Assembly (NCBI GenBank): GCA_964593905.1 | Contig: CAZQLE010000047.1 | Span: 1-22,403, forward strand | Length of the DNA stretch: 22,403 bases | Reading direction: 5' to 3' | Source of the DNA: CAZQLE01 sp964593905 | Lineage (GTDB): Bacteria; Chloroflexota; Anaerolineae; Anaerolineales; Anaerolineaceae | The notes under the pieces: generated by a model | Database searches by the model: none | What the model was told of the DNA's origin: nothing | What the model saw: the letters and a program-made list of their open reading frames with translations, nothing else | Part shown: positions 15,038-22,378 of the stretch, piece by piece | Layout of the letters: every line of letters begins with the position of its first letter | Position numbering within the stretch: position 1 is the first letter of the stretch | Position numbers and translations under genes: made by a program

Positions 15038-15069
15038 GAAAGCCGGTGGGTTTCAAACCACCGGCTTTC
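15038..15069 (-). terminator. hairpin terminator at the end of the liv operon
   Basis: A perfect 12-bp stem (GAAAGCCGGTGG at 15038-15049 with 15058-15069) encloses an 8-base loop and begins nine bases after the livF stop. On the minus strand there is only a short CTTTC and no long T tract. On the plus strand it is followed by TTCAATTTTTATT, so it may work better against plus-strand readthrough. It separates the liv operon from the gntR promoter. Confidence 0.65.
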
Positions 15070-15077
15070 TTCAATTT

Positions 15078-15836
15078 TTATTCTCTGGCCGCTTTTTCAG
15101 CGGCTTCGATGACCACTTCTTTGTTCTGACGCACGCCAAGGTAAGCGGCCTGCACCGATGGATCGTGCAGCAGTGCTTTTGCATCGCCCCCGCGCATCAC
15201 ATGCCCCACTTCCAGAACATAGGCGCGGTTGGCAATTTTTAAAGATTGCAGTGCGTTTTGTTCCACCAGCAAAATGGTCGTGCCCTGGCTGGCAATTTGT
15301 TGAATGGATTGAAACATCTGGTTGACCAGCACCGGCGCAAGCCCCAGCGAGGGTTCATCCAGCAGCAGCAGCCGCGGGCGCGACATTAGCCCGCGCGCGA
15401 TGGCAACCATTTGTTGTTGACCGCCCGAGAGCGTTCCGGCATATTGCCCCAGGCGCTCTTTGAGAATTGGGAAGAGCGAAAAGATGTAGGCTTCGTCTTC
15501 GGCAATTTTGTCACGGTCGTTGCGCAGATAGGCCCCCAGCAGCAGGTTTTCGCGCACCGTTAAATTGGGGAACAGGCGGCGGCGTTCGGGCACCAGGGCC
15601 ATGCCGGCGGCCACAGCCTGGTGGGGGACGGCGTTCATCACTTTGTCGGCGAAGGTGATTTTGCCCGATTTTGGCTTTAAGAGGCCGATCAGGGTCCACA
15701 TCAGCGTGGTTTTTCCGGCCCCGTTGGCGCCAATAATTGAAACAATCTCTCCCTGTTCCACCTGGAAGGATACGTCTCGCAGGGCATGAACCGCTTCACC
15801 GTAAAACACATTCAGGTTTTCAACCGAGAGGAGCAT
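15078..15836 (-). CDS. livF: branched-chain-type amino acid ABC transporter ATP-binding protein LivF
   Basis: LivF is one of two ATPases driving high-affinity import of amino acids through LivH/LivM. The 252-aa length is close to that of known LivF proteins. Walker A is GANGAGKTT at 36-44 (K42). The Q-loop region, LVPERRRLFPNLTVRENL, is specific to LivF. The signature LSGGQQQMVAIARGL and Walker B RLLLLDEPSLGLAP follow, then the switch region TTILLVEQNA. The C-terminal tail (QNKEVVIEAAEKAARE) extends slightly beyond the usual end. Its ATG overlaps the end of the livM-livG fusion by 17 nt, which indicates translational coupling. The solute is probably the amino acid used by the neighbouring mutase operon rather than necessarily leucine. 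Confidence 0.93.
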   Translation of the reverse strand: MLLSVENLNVFYGEAVHALRDVSFQVEQGEIVSIIGANGAGKTTLMWTLIGLLKPKSGKITFADKVMNAVPHQAVAAGMALVPERRRLFPNLTVRENLLLGAYLRNDRDKIAEDEAYIFSLFPILKERLGQYAGTLSGGQQQMVAIARGLMSRPRLLLLDEPSLGLAPVLVNQMFQSIQQIASQGTTILLVEQNALQSLKIANRAYVLEVGHVMRGGDAKALLHDPSVQAAYLGVRQNKEVVIEAAEKAARE

Positions 15837-17769
15837 ATTCTTCCACCTCCACCTTGTCGCCCAGATACGCTTCCAGAACGGCAGGGTTGTTTTGAATTTC
15901 TTCGGGCGTGCCCTCGGCGATTTTGCTGCCGAAGTTAATCACCACGATGCGCTCGCAGATGTTCATGACCACATCCATGTGATGCTCGATCAGAATGATG
16001 GTCAGATTGCGCAGCTTATGAATCCGGTCGATCAGGTCAACCAGCTCCAGCGATTCTTTGGGGTTCATCCCGGCGGCCGGTTCGTCCAACAGCAGCAGGC
16101 GCGGGTTCAGCGCCAGCGCGCGGGCAATTTCCAGCTTGCGCTGCAAACCGTAGGGCAGGGTTTTGGCAACCCGGTCGGCATAATCTTCCAGATCGACCAG
16201 CTTGAGCAGTTCGTGCGCCTGTTCGCGCTGACGGGCTTCCATGGGGTTTACCGACCACGGCCAGCGGATGAAGGCCTCGAACAGCGAGTAGTTGCTGGCC
16301 GTGTGCAGCGCGGTTTGCACATTTTCAAGCACGGTCATCGAGCCAAACAGGCGGATGTTCTGGAAGGTGCGTGAGATGCCGCTGAGCACAATGGCGGTGG
16401 GGGGTTTTCCGACCATATTTTTCTTATCAAACAGAATCTCACCGCCATCGATGGGGTAGACGCCCGAGATCAGATTGAACACGGTGGTTTTGCCCGAGCC
16501 GTTGGGGCCGATGAGGCCCATAATTTCACCCGGCCGCACCTCAAAGCTCAAATTGTCAACCGCCACCACGCCGCCAAATTTCTTGCTCAGGTTGTTAATT
16601 TTAATTACCGGCTCGGTGGGGTCCAGCTTCACCACTTCCATGCGTTCTTTCAGCGCTTTCAACTGCGTTTGCAGCCGGCTGGTGGGGGTGAAGAACTTTT
16701 CGAAGGTTTTTACATAGCGGTCATAGAATTTTGCCAGCGCGGCGCCCAGTCTGGAAGAGGCCGGTTTGAGCGCGTTTGAAAGCCACTTGCCCAGGTAAGA
16801 AACGCCTGCCGAAACCGCCACCGCCGCAGCCAGGGCAGCCAGCAGCGCCGGAAAACGACCCCAGAACGAGGCGTAGCCGTTGTAGATGCTGGCGGCGATG
16901 GTGAGGCCCACCGTGACGCCGATGATGGCGAACAGTTTGGGAGCATTATTCAGGTTGATCTCTTCATACCCAAACAACCCCTTGGGGCGGAAGTTGATGA
17001 TGACCACCAGCAGCGCCCCGTAGAGCACCAGACGCCACAACGCCAGACCGCGGAACAGCTCGGGGATGACGATGAACAGCGCCACGGCCACAAACGGGCC
17101 GGTCAGGCTGCCCATGCCGCCGCATACCACCCCGGCCGTGATCAGGCTGGATAGATCCATATTGAAGATGGCCGGCTGGATGAAGGTGATGTAGTGTGCC
17201 AGCAAACCGCCCGACAGCCCGGCAAACCCGGCGCTAATCGCCAGTGAGAGCATCTGGTTGGGCAGCAGGCGAATGCCGATCATTTCGGCGGCTACGGGGT
17301 CTTGGCCGATGGCGATGATCTTGCGCCCGTAGTTGCTTTTAAGAAAGTTCTGGCACAGCCACACGGTGAGGATGACAAACAGAAAGGTGTTGAAGGGGTC
17401 GGCCAGCTTGGTAATGCCGGGCAGGCCGCGCGCGCCCTGGGTGAGGGGCAGGTTTTCGAGCAGCACCTTCACTGCTTCGCCAAAACCGAGGGTGGCAATG
17501 GCAAAATAATCAGAGCGCAGCTTCACCCGCAGGGTGGGATAGCCGATGATAAAGCTGACCAGCACCGCCAGCGCCACCCCGGCGAGCAGGGCGGGGATGA
17601 GCGGAACGTTTAGAAAATAGGTCAGAATAGCGGCGGTATAGCCGCCAATGGCCATAAATGCCGCATGCCCCAGGCTGAACAGACCGGTGTAGCCGGTGAA
17701 GATGGCCAGGCCCATGGTGGCAATGATGTAGATGGCGGCGTTGGTAAAAATTGCTTGCGCGTATGCCAT
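15820..17769 (-). CDS. LivM permease fused to LivG ATPase
   Basis: One continuous 649-aa frame joins two proteins that are normally separate. Residues 1-270 are a LivM-type permease with multiple membrane helices (FTGYTGLFSLGHAAFMAIGGY, LRSDYFAIATLGFGE, GGMGSLTGPFVAVALF, INFRPKGLFG). A linker with two further hydrophobic stretches (about 278-300 and 308-328) follows. From about 390 comes LivG: IKINNLSKKFGGVVAVDNLSF, Walker A GPNGSGKTT at 421-429 (K427), GISRTFQNIRLF, LPYGLQRKLEIARAL, Walker B LLLLDEPAAGMNP and TIILIEHHMDVVM. No frameshift or stop is visible at the junction. The ATG at 17769 has AGGAG seven bases upstream and follows livH by 12 nt. Confidence 0.93.
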   Translation of the reverse strand: MAYAQAIFTNAAIYIIATMGLAIFTGYTGLFSLGHAAFMAIGGYTAAILTYFLNVPLIPALLAGVALAVLVSFIIGYPTLRVKLRSDYFAIATLGFGEAVKVLLENLPLTQGARGLPGITKLADPFNTFLFVILTVWLCQNFLKSNYGRKIIAIGQDPVAAEMIGIRLLPNQMLSLAISAGFAGLSGGLLAHYITFIQPAIFNMDLSSLITAGVVCGGMGSLTGPFVAVALFIVIPELFRGLALWRLVLYGALLVVIINFRPKGLFGYEEINLNNAPKLFAIIGVTVGLTIAASIYNGYASFWGRFPALLAALAAAVAVSAGVSYLGKWLSNALKPASSRLGAALAKFYDRYVKTFEKFFTPTSRLQTQLKALKERMEVVKLDPTEPVIKINNLSKKFGGVVAVDNLSFEVRPGEIMGLIGPNGSGKTTVFNLISGVYPIDGGEILFDKKNMVGKPPTAIVLSGISRTFQNIRLFGSMTVLENVQTALHTASNYSLFEAFIRWPWSVNPMEARQREQAHELLKLVDLEDYADRVAKTLPYGLQRKLEIARALALNPRLLLLDEPAAGMNPKESLELVDLIDRIHKLRNLTIILIEHHMDVVMNICERIVVINFGSKIAEGTPEEIQNNPAVLEAYLGDKVEVEEYAPLG

Positions 17770-17781
17770 GTGGGGTCTCTC

Positions 17782-18672
17782 CTAAAGTTTCTCTTCCACG
17801 TGCCGACCGAACAGGCCGGTGGGCCGGACGATGAGCAGAAGGGCGAGCAACCCGAAGCTGAATACGTCGCGGTAGGTGGAGAGCGGGACCCCGCCGATGG
17901 TGCTGACCGAGATCAGCGCCTCGATCAAACCCAGCAGGATGCCGCCGACGATGGCACCGGGCAGGCTGCCCAGGCCGCCGATCACAGCACCGATATAGGC
18001 TTTGTTAGTGATCCAGCCCATGCTGGGGTAGACCATGTACTTAACGCCCATGAAAACGCCGGCCATGCCGCCCAGTGCGCCGGCCAACAAAAAGAGGACC
18101 GCCACCAGCATATCAAGGTTGACGCCCAGCACCGAAACCATTTCGGCATCATGTGAAGCGGCGCGGATGGCAGTGCCTACTTTGGTGAAGTTGAGCACAA
18201 AGGTCAGCAGGGCAATGGCCAGGATCGAAAAGCCGAAGGCAAACAGATCCATTTTGCTGATCACCGCCGAGCCCAGGGCGATGCTGTCTTGTGCGAACAC
18301 GGGGGGCAGGGCGTATAAATTGGCGCCGATGGTGGCATAGAGCACATTTTGCAGGGCAATGGCCATGCCCATGGCGCTGATCATTAAATAAAGGGAGGGC
18401 GCGCGGCGGTGCCGCAGCGTGCTGTAAGCGATACGCTCCACTAAGAAAGCGATGATCCCTGCGCCCAGCATGGAGATGAGCAAAGCTGGCAGAAACGGTA
18501 TGGCCAAGAACTTCACCATGACCGCCCAGGCCACATAAGCGCCGAGAGTGATCACCGCACCATGCGCAAAGTTAGAGAAATTCAATACCGAAAAGACCAG
18601 AGAATAGCCTACGGCCATCAGGGCGTAGATGCTGCCGATCGATAAACCGGTGATAATGGTTTGTAAGATCAA
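17782..18672 (-). CDS. livH: amino acid ABC transporter permease LivH
   Basis: The 296-aa integral membrane protein has the LivH pattern: TIITGLSIGSIYALMAVGYSLVFSVLNFSNFAHGAVITLGAY at the start, several further helices, NFTKVGTAIRAASHD, and the conserved cytoplasmic loop VLGVNLDMLVAVLFLLAGALGGMAGV that contacts the ATPases. The C-terminal part reads GAVIGGLGSLPGAIVGG. The start is probably TTG at 18672, with GGAGG five bases upstream; another in-frame TTG at 18684 overlaps that ribosome site. It forms the membrane channel with the LivM half of the next gene. About 155 nt containing hairpins separate it from livK. Confidence 0.92.
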   Translation of the reverse strand: MILQTIITGLSIGSIYALMAVGYSLVFSVLNFSNFAHGAVITLGAYVAWAVMVKFLAIPFLPALLISMLGAGIIAFLVERIAYSTLRHRRAPSLYLMISAMGMAIALQNVLYATIGANLYALPPVFAQDSIALGSAVISKMDLFAFGFSILAIALLTFVLNFTKVGTAIRAASHDAEMVSVLGVNLDMLVAVLFLLAGALGGMAGVFMGVKYMVYPSMGWITNKAYIGAVIGGLGSLPGAIVGGILLGLIEALISVSTIGGVPLSTYRDVFSFGLLALLLIVRPTGLFGRHVEEKL

Positions 18673-18777
18673 TGTTCCCTCCAATGGAAAGGGGGTACAT
18701 TCGCACTGTCTGAGAATGACGCACCCGGAGTTTTAAACTCTGGCGACCTGCCCCGTTGGCGGGTTGGGCCGCTTTTG

Positions 18778-18811
18778 AATATCCGGCGGCTTTTGAGGGC
18801 CGCCGGATATT
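18778..18811 (-). terminator. strong intergenic hairpin between livK and livH
   Basis: A perfect 13-bp stem (AATATCCGGCGGC at 18778-18790 with 18799-18811) encloses an 8-base loop, 17 bases after the livK stop. Two smaller hairpins follow on the transcript (near 18752-18763 and 18729-18741). No T tract follows the main stem, so partial termination or protection of livK mRNA from 3' decay is more likely than full termination. This would give more binding protein than permease, as in many ABC operons. Confidence 0.6.
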
Positions 18812-18828
18812 AAATCGGTGCAAAAGAA

Positions 18829-19992
18829 TTACTCGGTGGTGACGAAGGTTTTGACGTAGACGAAGTTGCCGTCTTTCAACTGCTGGATCACGGCGGGTTT
18901 GTTGAGCGGGTTGTGGGTGGCGGTGTCCATGGTCAGAACGCCGGTCAACACCTGCAGGTCTTTGGTGTTGGCGAGCGCATCGCGCAGGGCTTCGCCTTCG
19001 GTGGTTCCGGCGCGTTTGATGGCGTCGGCCAGCCAGAGCATGGCATCATAAGACATGAGCGGGTTGGGCAGTACGGGGTCTGCGTTGTATTTGGCGCGAT
19101 ATTCCTTCAGAAAATCCTGGATGAGCGGATCTTCCATGGCGGCCAGGTTGACAAAGTAACCACCCTCAACAGCGCCGCCAGACAGCTCGAAGATATCGGG
19201 GCTGCCCCAGCCATCGCCGCCGATCAACGTGGCGGTAATGCCCAGATCGCGGGCCTGTTTGGCAGCCAGTGCAGCTTCTTTCTGCATGGTGGGGATGAAG
19301 ATGACATCGGGATTGCCTTCTTTGATTTTGCCCAACTGAGCGCGGAAATCAAGCTCGCCCGAGCGGAAGGCTTCGCTGGCCGTAATGGTGCCGCCGCCTT
19401 TTTCGAAGGCTTCGACGAAGTATTTGCTCAGATATTGTGAGTATTCATCACCCACATCATAGAGGGTTGCGGCAGTTTTGGCGCCCAGATCTTTGAGGGC
19501 GAACTGGCCGGCAACGGTGCCCTGGAAGGGATCGATGAAGCACACGCGGAAGGTGTAGGGCACAACTGTGCCGTCATCGGCAACGGTGACGGTGGGGTTG
19601 GTGGCGGTGGTGGCGATGAGGGGAACTTTAACCGAGTTGTTGACTTCGCGGACGGCATTGGCAACGCCCGACTGTCCGGGGCCGATGATGGCCACAACTT
19701 TATCCTGTTCGACCATACGCTTGACGACGTTGACGGCTTCCAACTTGTCGGCGCGGCTGTCGTAGGCGATAATTTCGACCTTCTTGCCGTCGATACCACC
19801 GGCGGCGTTGATCTTTTCAACAGCCAGCATCAGAGCGTTGTTTTCGGATTGACCCCAGGTTGCGCTGGGCCCGGTCAGAGCGACCAGATTGCCGATTTTG
19901 ATGGTCTGCGGTTCGGCCGGTTTGCAGGCTGCCAGAAGGCTGCCCAGCAGCACGGTCACCAGCAGAACGGTGAGAAGGGTGCGACTTTTCAT
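18829..19992 (-). CDS. livK: amino-acid-binding lipoprotein of the Liv ABC transporter
   Basis: This extracytoplasmic solute-binding protein captures the amino acid and delivers it to LivH/LivM. The start at 19992 gives 387 aa, with MKSR, a hydrophobic signal segment and the lipobox LAAC, so C23 should be lipidated after cleavage. The mature part follows the LivK/LivJ (Peripla_BP) pattern: IKIGNLVALTGPSATWGQSENN, AINVVKRMVEQDKVVAIIGPGQSGVANA, DVGDEYSQYLSKYFVEAFEKGGG, and YDAMLWLADAIKRAG. Upstream frames are open to 20076, but AAGGAG lies ahead of 19992 and the signal peptide decides the start. It is first in the liv operon and has a long leader. The ligand cannot be told from sequence. Confidence 0.93.
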   Translation of the reverse strand: MKSRTLLTVLLVTVLLGSLLAACKPAEPQTIKIGNLVALTGPSATWGQSENNALMLAVEKINAAGGIDGKKVEIIAYDSRADKLEAVNVVKRMVEQDKVVAIIGPGQSGVANAVREVNNSVKVPLIATTATNPTVTVADDGTVVPYTFRVCFIDPFQGTVAGQFALKDLGAKTAATLYDVGDEYSQYLSKYFVEAFEKGGGTITASEAFRSGELDFRAQLGKIKEGNPDVIFIPTMQKEAALAAKQARDLGITATLIGGDGWGSPDIFELSGGAVEGGYFVNLAAMEDPLIQDFLKEYRAKYNADPVLPNPLMSYDAMLWLADAIKRAGTTEGEALRDALANTKDLQVLTGVLTMDTATHNPLNKPAVIQQLKDGNFVYVKTFVTTE

Positions 19993-20319
19993 GGGTTTAC
20001 GGTTCTCCTTGAAACAAAATTGGGTGTATTGACTTACAATTGAGATGATATCAACCCCGAGGGAACGACTTCCCAATTCGGGGGGCTTCGATCACAAAAT
20101 GCCATTCCAAACAGGACAATATCTTACCCTCGTAAGCGCATAACTGCGCTGGATGATTGCTGCCGGGGCAGCGCCAAAACCCACACGAACAGGCGAATTG
20201 ACCTTCGGAGTTCCACGTTTTGAAATGGATCGGTTGGTTTGAAAATAAAGCGGTAAAAGGTGTTGTCAGGCAGGTGTGTTTATATTTATAATATGATACA
20301 TCATACACCATACTTGATA
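19993..20319 (-). promoter_or_regulatory. long structured 5' leader of the livK mRNA
   Basis: If transcription starts near 20319, about 327 nt precede livK. No gene is convincing here. Stem-loops are visible: a two-part hairpin at 20055-20083 (CCCCGA with TCGGGG outside, GGGAA with TTCCC inside), AGCGCA with TGCGCT around a GTTA loop near 20130-20150, and GCTGC with GCAGC next to it. None matches the cobalamin, lysine, SAM or T-box signatures I know. An open frame of 86 codons crosses the region with cysteine-rich sequence, but it lacks a ribosome site. The leader could hold a regulatory RNA or simply be a long untranslated region. Confidence 0.4.
20291..20305. promoter_or_regulatory. candidate GntR operator in the livK/racemase intergenic region
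   Basis: TATGAT-AC-ATCATA (20292-20305) is an inverted repeat with 6-bp arms. It includes the 11-mer ATATGATACAT (20291-20301), identical to that in the gntR operator region. It lies about 14 to 28 bases downstream of the predicted livK start site. Related half-sites occur nearby: CATACTTGA at 20309-20317 and its inverse TCAAGTATG at 20350-20358, which flank the promoter. Confidence 0.5.
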
Positions 20320-20325
20320 TACTGC

Positions 20326-20353
20326 ATTATAGATGGTTTTAAGGGGCTGTCAA
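20326..20353 (-). promoter_or_regulatory. strong sigma-70 promoter of the liv operon
   Basis: On the minus strand TTGACA (20353-20348) and TATAAT (20331-20326), both perfect consensus hexamers, are separated by 16 bases. Transcription should begin near 20319. I see no equally good promoter for the divergent racemase gene; TTGAAC at 20364-20369 with TTATGT at 20388-20393 is a weak candidate. Confidence 0.8.
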
Positions 20354-20435
20354 GTATGATATTTTGAACCCCTCTATGTGTCAAAAGTTATGTATTCATT
20401 TTTCTCATAAAACTTGATCTCTGCGGGTGAAAACA

Positions 20436-21566
20436 ATGGAAAACACTGCATCGGGTAACCTGTTATACCCAAACTGGCTGGAGATTAATTTGTCGTCGGT
20501 CGCGCATAATACCCGCGTGTTGTTGGAACGCACCGGGGTGGCGCTGATGGCCGTTGTGAAGGCCAATGCCTATGGCATGGGCGCTGCGCCGATTGCGAAG
20601 GTCATTTTAAACACCGGCGCCACGGCCTTGGCCGTGGCGCGTTACAGCGAGGCGGCGGCGCTGCGCGCCGCGGGCATTGCTGCTCCCATTCTGGTGTTTG
20701 GAATGCTCACCCCGCCCGAGGTGGATGCGGCCATTGAACAGGGGATCTGGTTGACCCTGCACAGCCGCGAGAGCGCCGAGCTGTTCAGCCGCCGGGCGCT
20801 GGCGCTGGGCAAGACCCTGCGGGTGCACCTTAAGGTCGATACCGGCATGGGCCGCCTGGGGGTGTTGGCCGAAGAGGCGGCCGGGCTGGCTGCGTATGCC
20901 ACCGGGCTGGGCGGCCTGGAGATTGAGGGACTCTACACCCACTTTGCCATGATCGATGAGCTCCCCGATGACCCCCTGGCGCCGCAGCAATTGGAACGTT
21001 TTCAGCGCGCCGTGGCGGCGGTGAATGCGCTGGGTATTCATCCGCGCTGGCTGCATACCGCCAATTCGGCGGCAGCGATGGGCTGCCCGGCTTCTTATAT
21101 GAACATGACCCGCGCCGGTTCGGTGCTGGTGGGCATTCGCCCGTTTTATTTTCTGCCCTTCCCGCCCGAGCTGCACCGGGTGTTAAGCTGGAAGGTGCGC
21201 CTGGCCTCTTGCCGCACTTTGCCAGACGGCTGGGGGTTGAGCTATGGGCAAACCTATCACACCCGCGGCACCGAGATCATTGGCGTGCTGCCGGTGGGCT
21301 ATGCCGACGGCTTTCGGCGTGTGGAGCATAACGAGGTGCTCATCGACGGCCAGCGTGTGCCGGTGGTGGGGCGGGTGTGCGGCGATGCCTGCATGGTGCG
21401 TTTGCCAAAGCACTATCCCGAAGGAACCGAAGTGGTGCTGCTGGGCCGCCAGGGTAATGAAGCGATTGAGATCGAAGATCTTGCCATCCGCTGGAAGATC
21501 TCGCAGGCCGATGTGACCGCCCTGATCAACAGCCGCATCCCGCGGGTATATGTGCAGGATGCGTGA
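20436..21566 (+). CDS. alanine-racemase-family PLP racemase with altered substrate pocket
   Basis: The fold-type III racemase is 376 aa from ATG 20436, with GGGTGA upstream; an in-frame GTG at 20427 is the alternative. The PLP lysine is K42 in VVKANAYGMG. LKVDTGMGRLG and GLYTHFAMIDE match the family, and HTANSAAAM with MTRAG supplies the cofactor-binding arginine. The second catalytic base is Y270 in SYGQTY, followed by GVLPVGYADGFRR. Two pocket positions differ from Geobacillus alanine racemase (from memory): Met312 becomes G316 (VCGDACM) and Tyr354 becomes S366 (NSRIPR). Changes at Tyr354 are known to widen specificity. I infer racemisation of a bulkier amino acid, analogous to ornithine racemase, although plain alanine racemase remains possible. 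It diverges from the liv operon. Confidence 0.85.
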   Translation: MENTASGNLLYPNWLEINLSSVAHNTRVLLERTGVALMAVVKANAYGMGAAPIAKVILNTGATALAVARYSEAAALRAAGIAAPILVFGMLTPPEVDAAIEQGIWLTLHSRESAELFSRRALALGKTLRVHLKVDTGMGRLGVLAEEAAGLAAYATGLGGLEIEGLYTHFAMIDELPDDPLAPQQLERFQRAVAAVNALGIHPRWLHTANSAAAMGCPASYMNMTRAGSVLVGIRPFYFLPFPPELHRVLSWKVRLASCRTLPDGWGLSYGQTYHTRGTEIIGVLPVGYADGFRRVEHNEVLIDGQRVPVVGRVCGDACMVRLPKHYPEGTEVVLLGRQGNEAIEIEDLAIRWKISQADVTALINSRIPRVYVQDA

Positions 21567-21587
21567 GGGCGCGCGGCGGCGGGCCTT

Positions 21588-22262
21588 TTAGCCGAAGATC
21601 AGCCGCAGCGACTGCCAGTTCACCGCCAGGTCGTAGACGCCCACGCCCACCAGCAGCAGCCCGCCAGCCAGGTTAACCGCCCGGCTGTGCTGCGCAAACC
21701 AGCGGGTTAAATTGCGCTGGGTCGCCCCGGCAACCAGCGACAGTACCAGCAGCGGCATTCCAAAACCCAGCCCAAACCATAAAAAGGTCAACAGCCGGCC
21801 CGCGGTCTCTGCCGCGCTGAGCGACAGGGCAAATGCACCCACAATCAGCGGCCCCGAGCAGGGCAGCGCAATGGGTCCGTAAAGCAGGCCGTAGACAAAG
21901 GCGTTGGCAAACGGGTGGCGCAGCGCCGGAATCTGCAGGGTGGGCAGTTTCTTAAAGACATTGACATTGAATAACAGCAGCACCCCGAGCGTGATCAGAA
22001 TCAGATCGGCGGCGGGGATGATGTAAGCCAGCGCCTGCCCCACCGGCACCGCCAGCAGCGCAAACAGCGCCCCGAGCAGCAGCATCATGGTCAGCACACC
22101 GGCCAGAACAAAGAACCCCAGCAGATAACGGGCGAAGCGGCCGGGCAGCGCTTCGCTCTGGCCGCTTAAATAAGCCAGAAAACCAGGGTAGAGCGGAAAA
22201 ACGCACGGGCTGGTGACGGCCAGCAGGCCCAGGCTGAAGGAGGTGAGGGCGTTTTCAAACAT
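21588..22262 (-). CDS. CcdA/DsbD-type thiol-disulfide membrane transporter
   Basis: CcdA moves reducing equivalents across the membrane, from cytoplasmic thioredoxin to extracytoplasmic thiol proteins, for example in cytochrome c maturation. The start at 22262 (AAAGGA six bases upstream) gives 224 aa with about six membrane helices. The two redox cysteines sit in symmetric motifs: C20 in VTSPCVFPLYPGFLAYLSG and C135 in IALPCSGPLIVG. LLGFFVLAGVLTM and FGLGFGMPLLVLSLVAG complete the family pattern. The length is normal for CcdA without the extra domains of DsbD. The gene is convergent with the racemase, 21 nt away. The upstream minus-strand gene, of which only the end is visible, may be its thioredoxin-like partner. 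Confidence 0.9.
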   Translation of the reverse strand: MFENALTSFSLGLLAVTSPCVFPLYPGFLAYLSGQSEALPGRFARYLLGFFVLAGVLTMMLLLGALFALLAVPVGQALAYIIPAADLILITLGVLLLFNVNVFKKLPTLQIPALRHPFANAFVYGLLYGPIALPCSGPLIVGAFALSLSAAETAGRLLTFLWFGLGFGMPLLVLSLVAGATQRNLTRWFAQHSRAVNLAGGLLLVGVGVYDLAVNWQSLRLIFG

Positions 22263-22319
22263 GGCGGGTCCTTTTGATTGCGAAAGAATGGCAGGTGCAA
22301 GCGCTGTGGTTTTGGCGGG

Positions 22320-22356
22320 CTTGAGCGGGTGGGTCGGGTTAACCCACCCGCTCAAG
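22320..22356 (-). terminator. strong hairpin between the gene at the right edge and ccdA
   Basis: A perfect 14-bp stem (22320-22333 with 22343-22356) encloses a 9-base loop and starts about 23 bases after the stop of the upstream minus-strand gene. No T tract follows, so termination may be partial or factor-dependent. The hairpin lies upstream of the ccdA ribosome site. Confidence 0.5.
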
Positions 22357-22378
22357 GCGGGTACGGATACCGGTCGGA

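Noticed and set aside
20051..20311. An 86-codon cysteine-containing frame in the livK leader.
   Set aside because: There is no ribosome site, it coincides with the expected untranslated leader, and I recognise no family. It is kept only as a possible gene remnant.
19993..20319. A cobalamin, lysine or T-box regulatory RNA in the livK leader.
   Set aside because: I looked for the conserved core sequences of these classes and did not find them; only generic stem-loops are visible.
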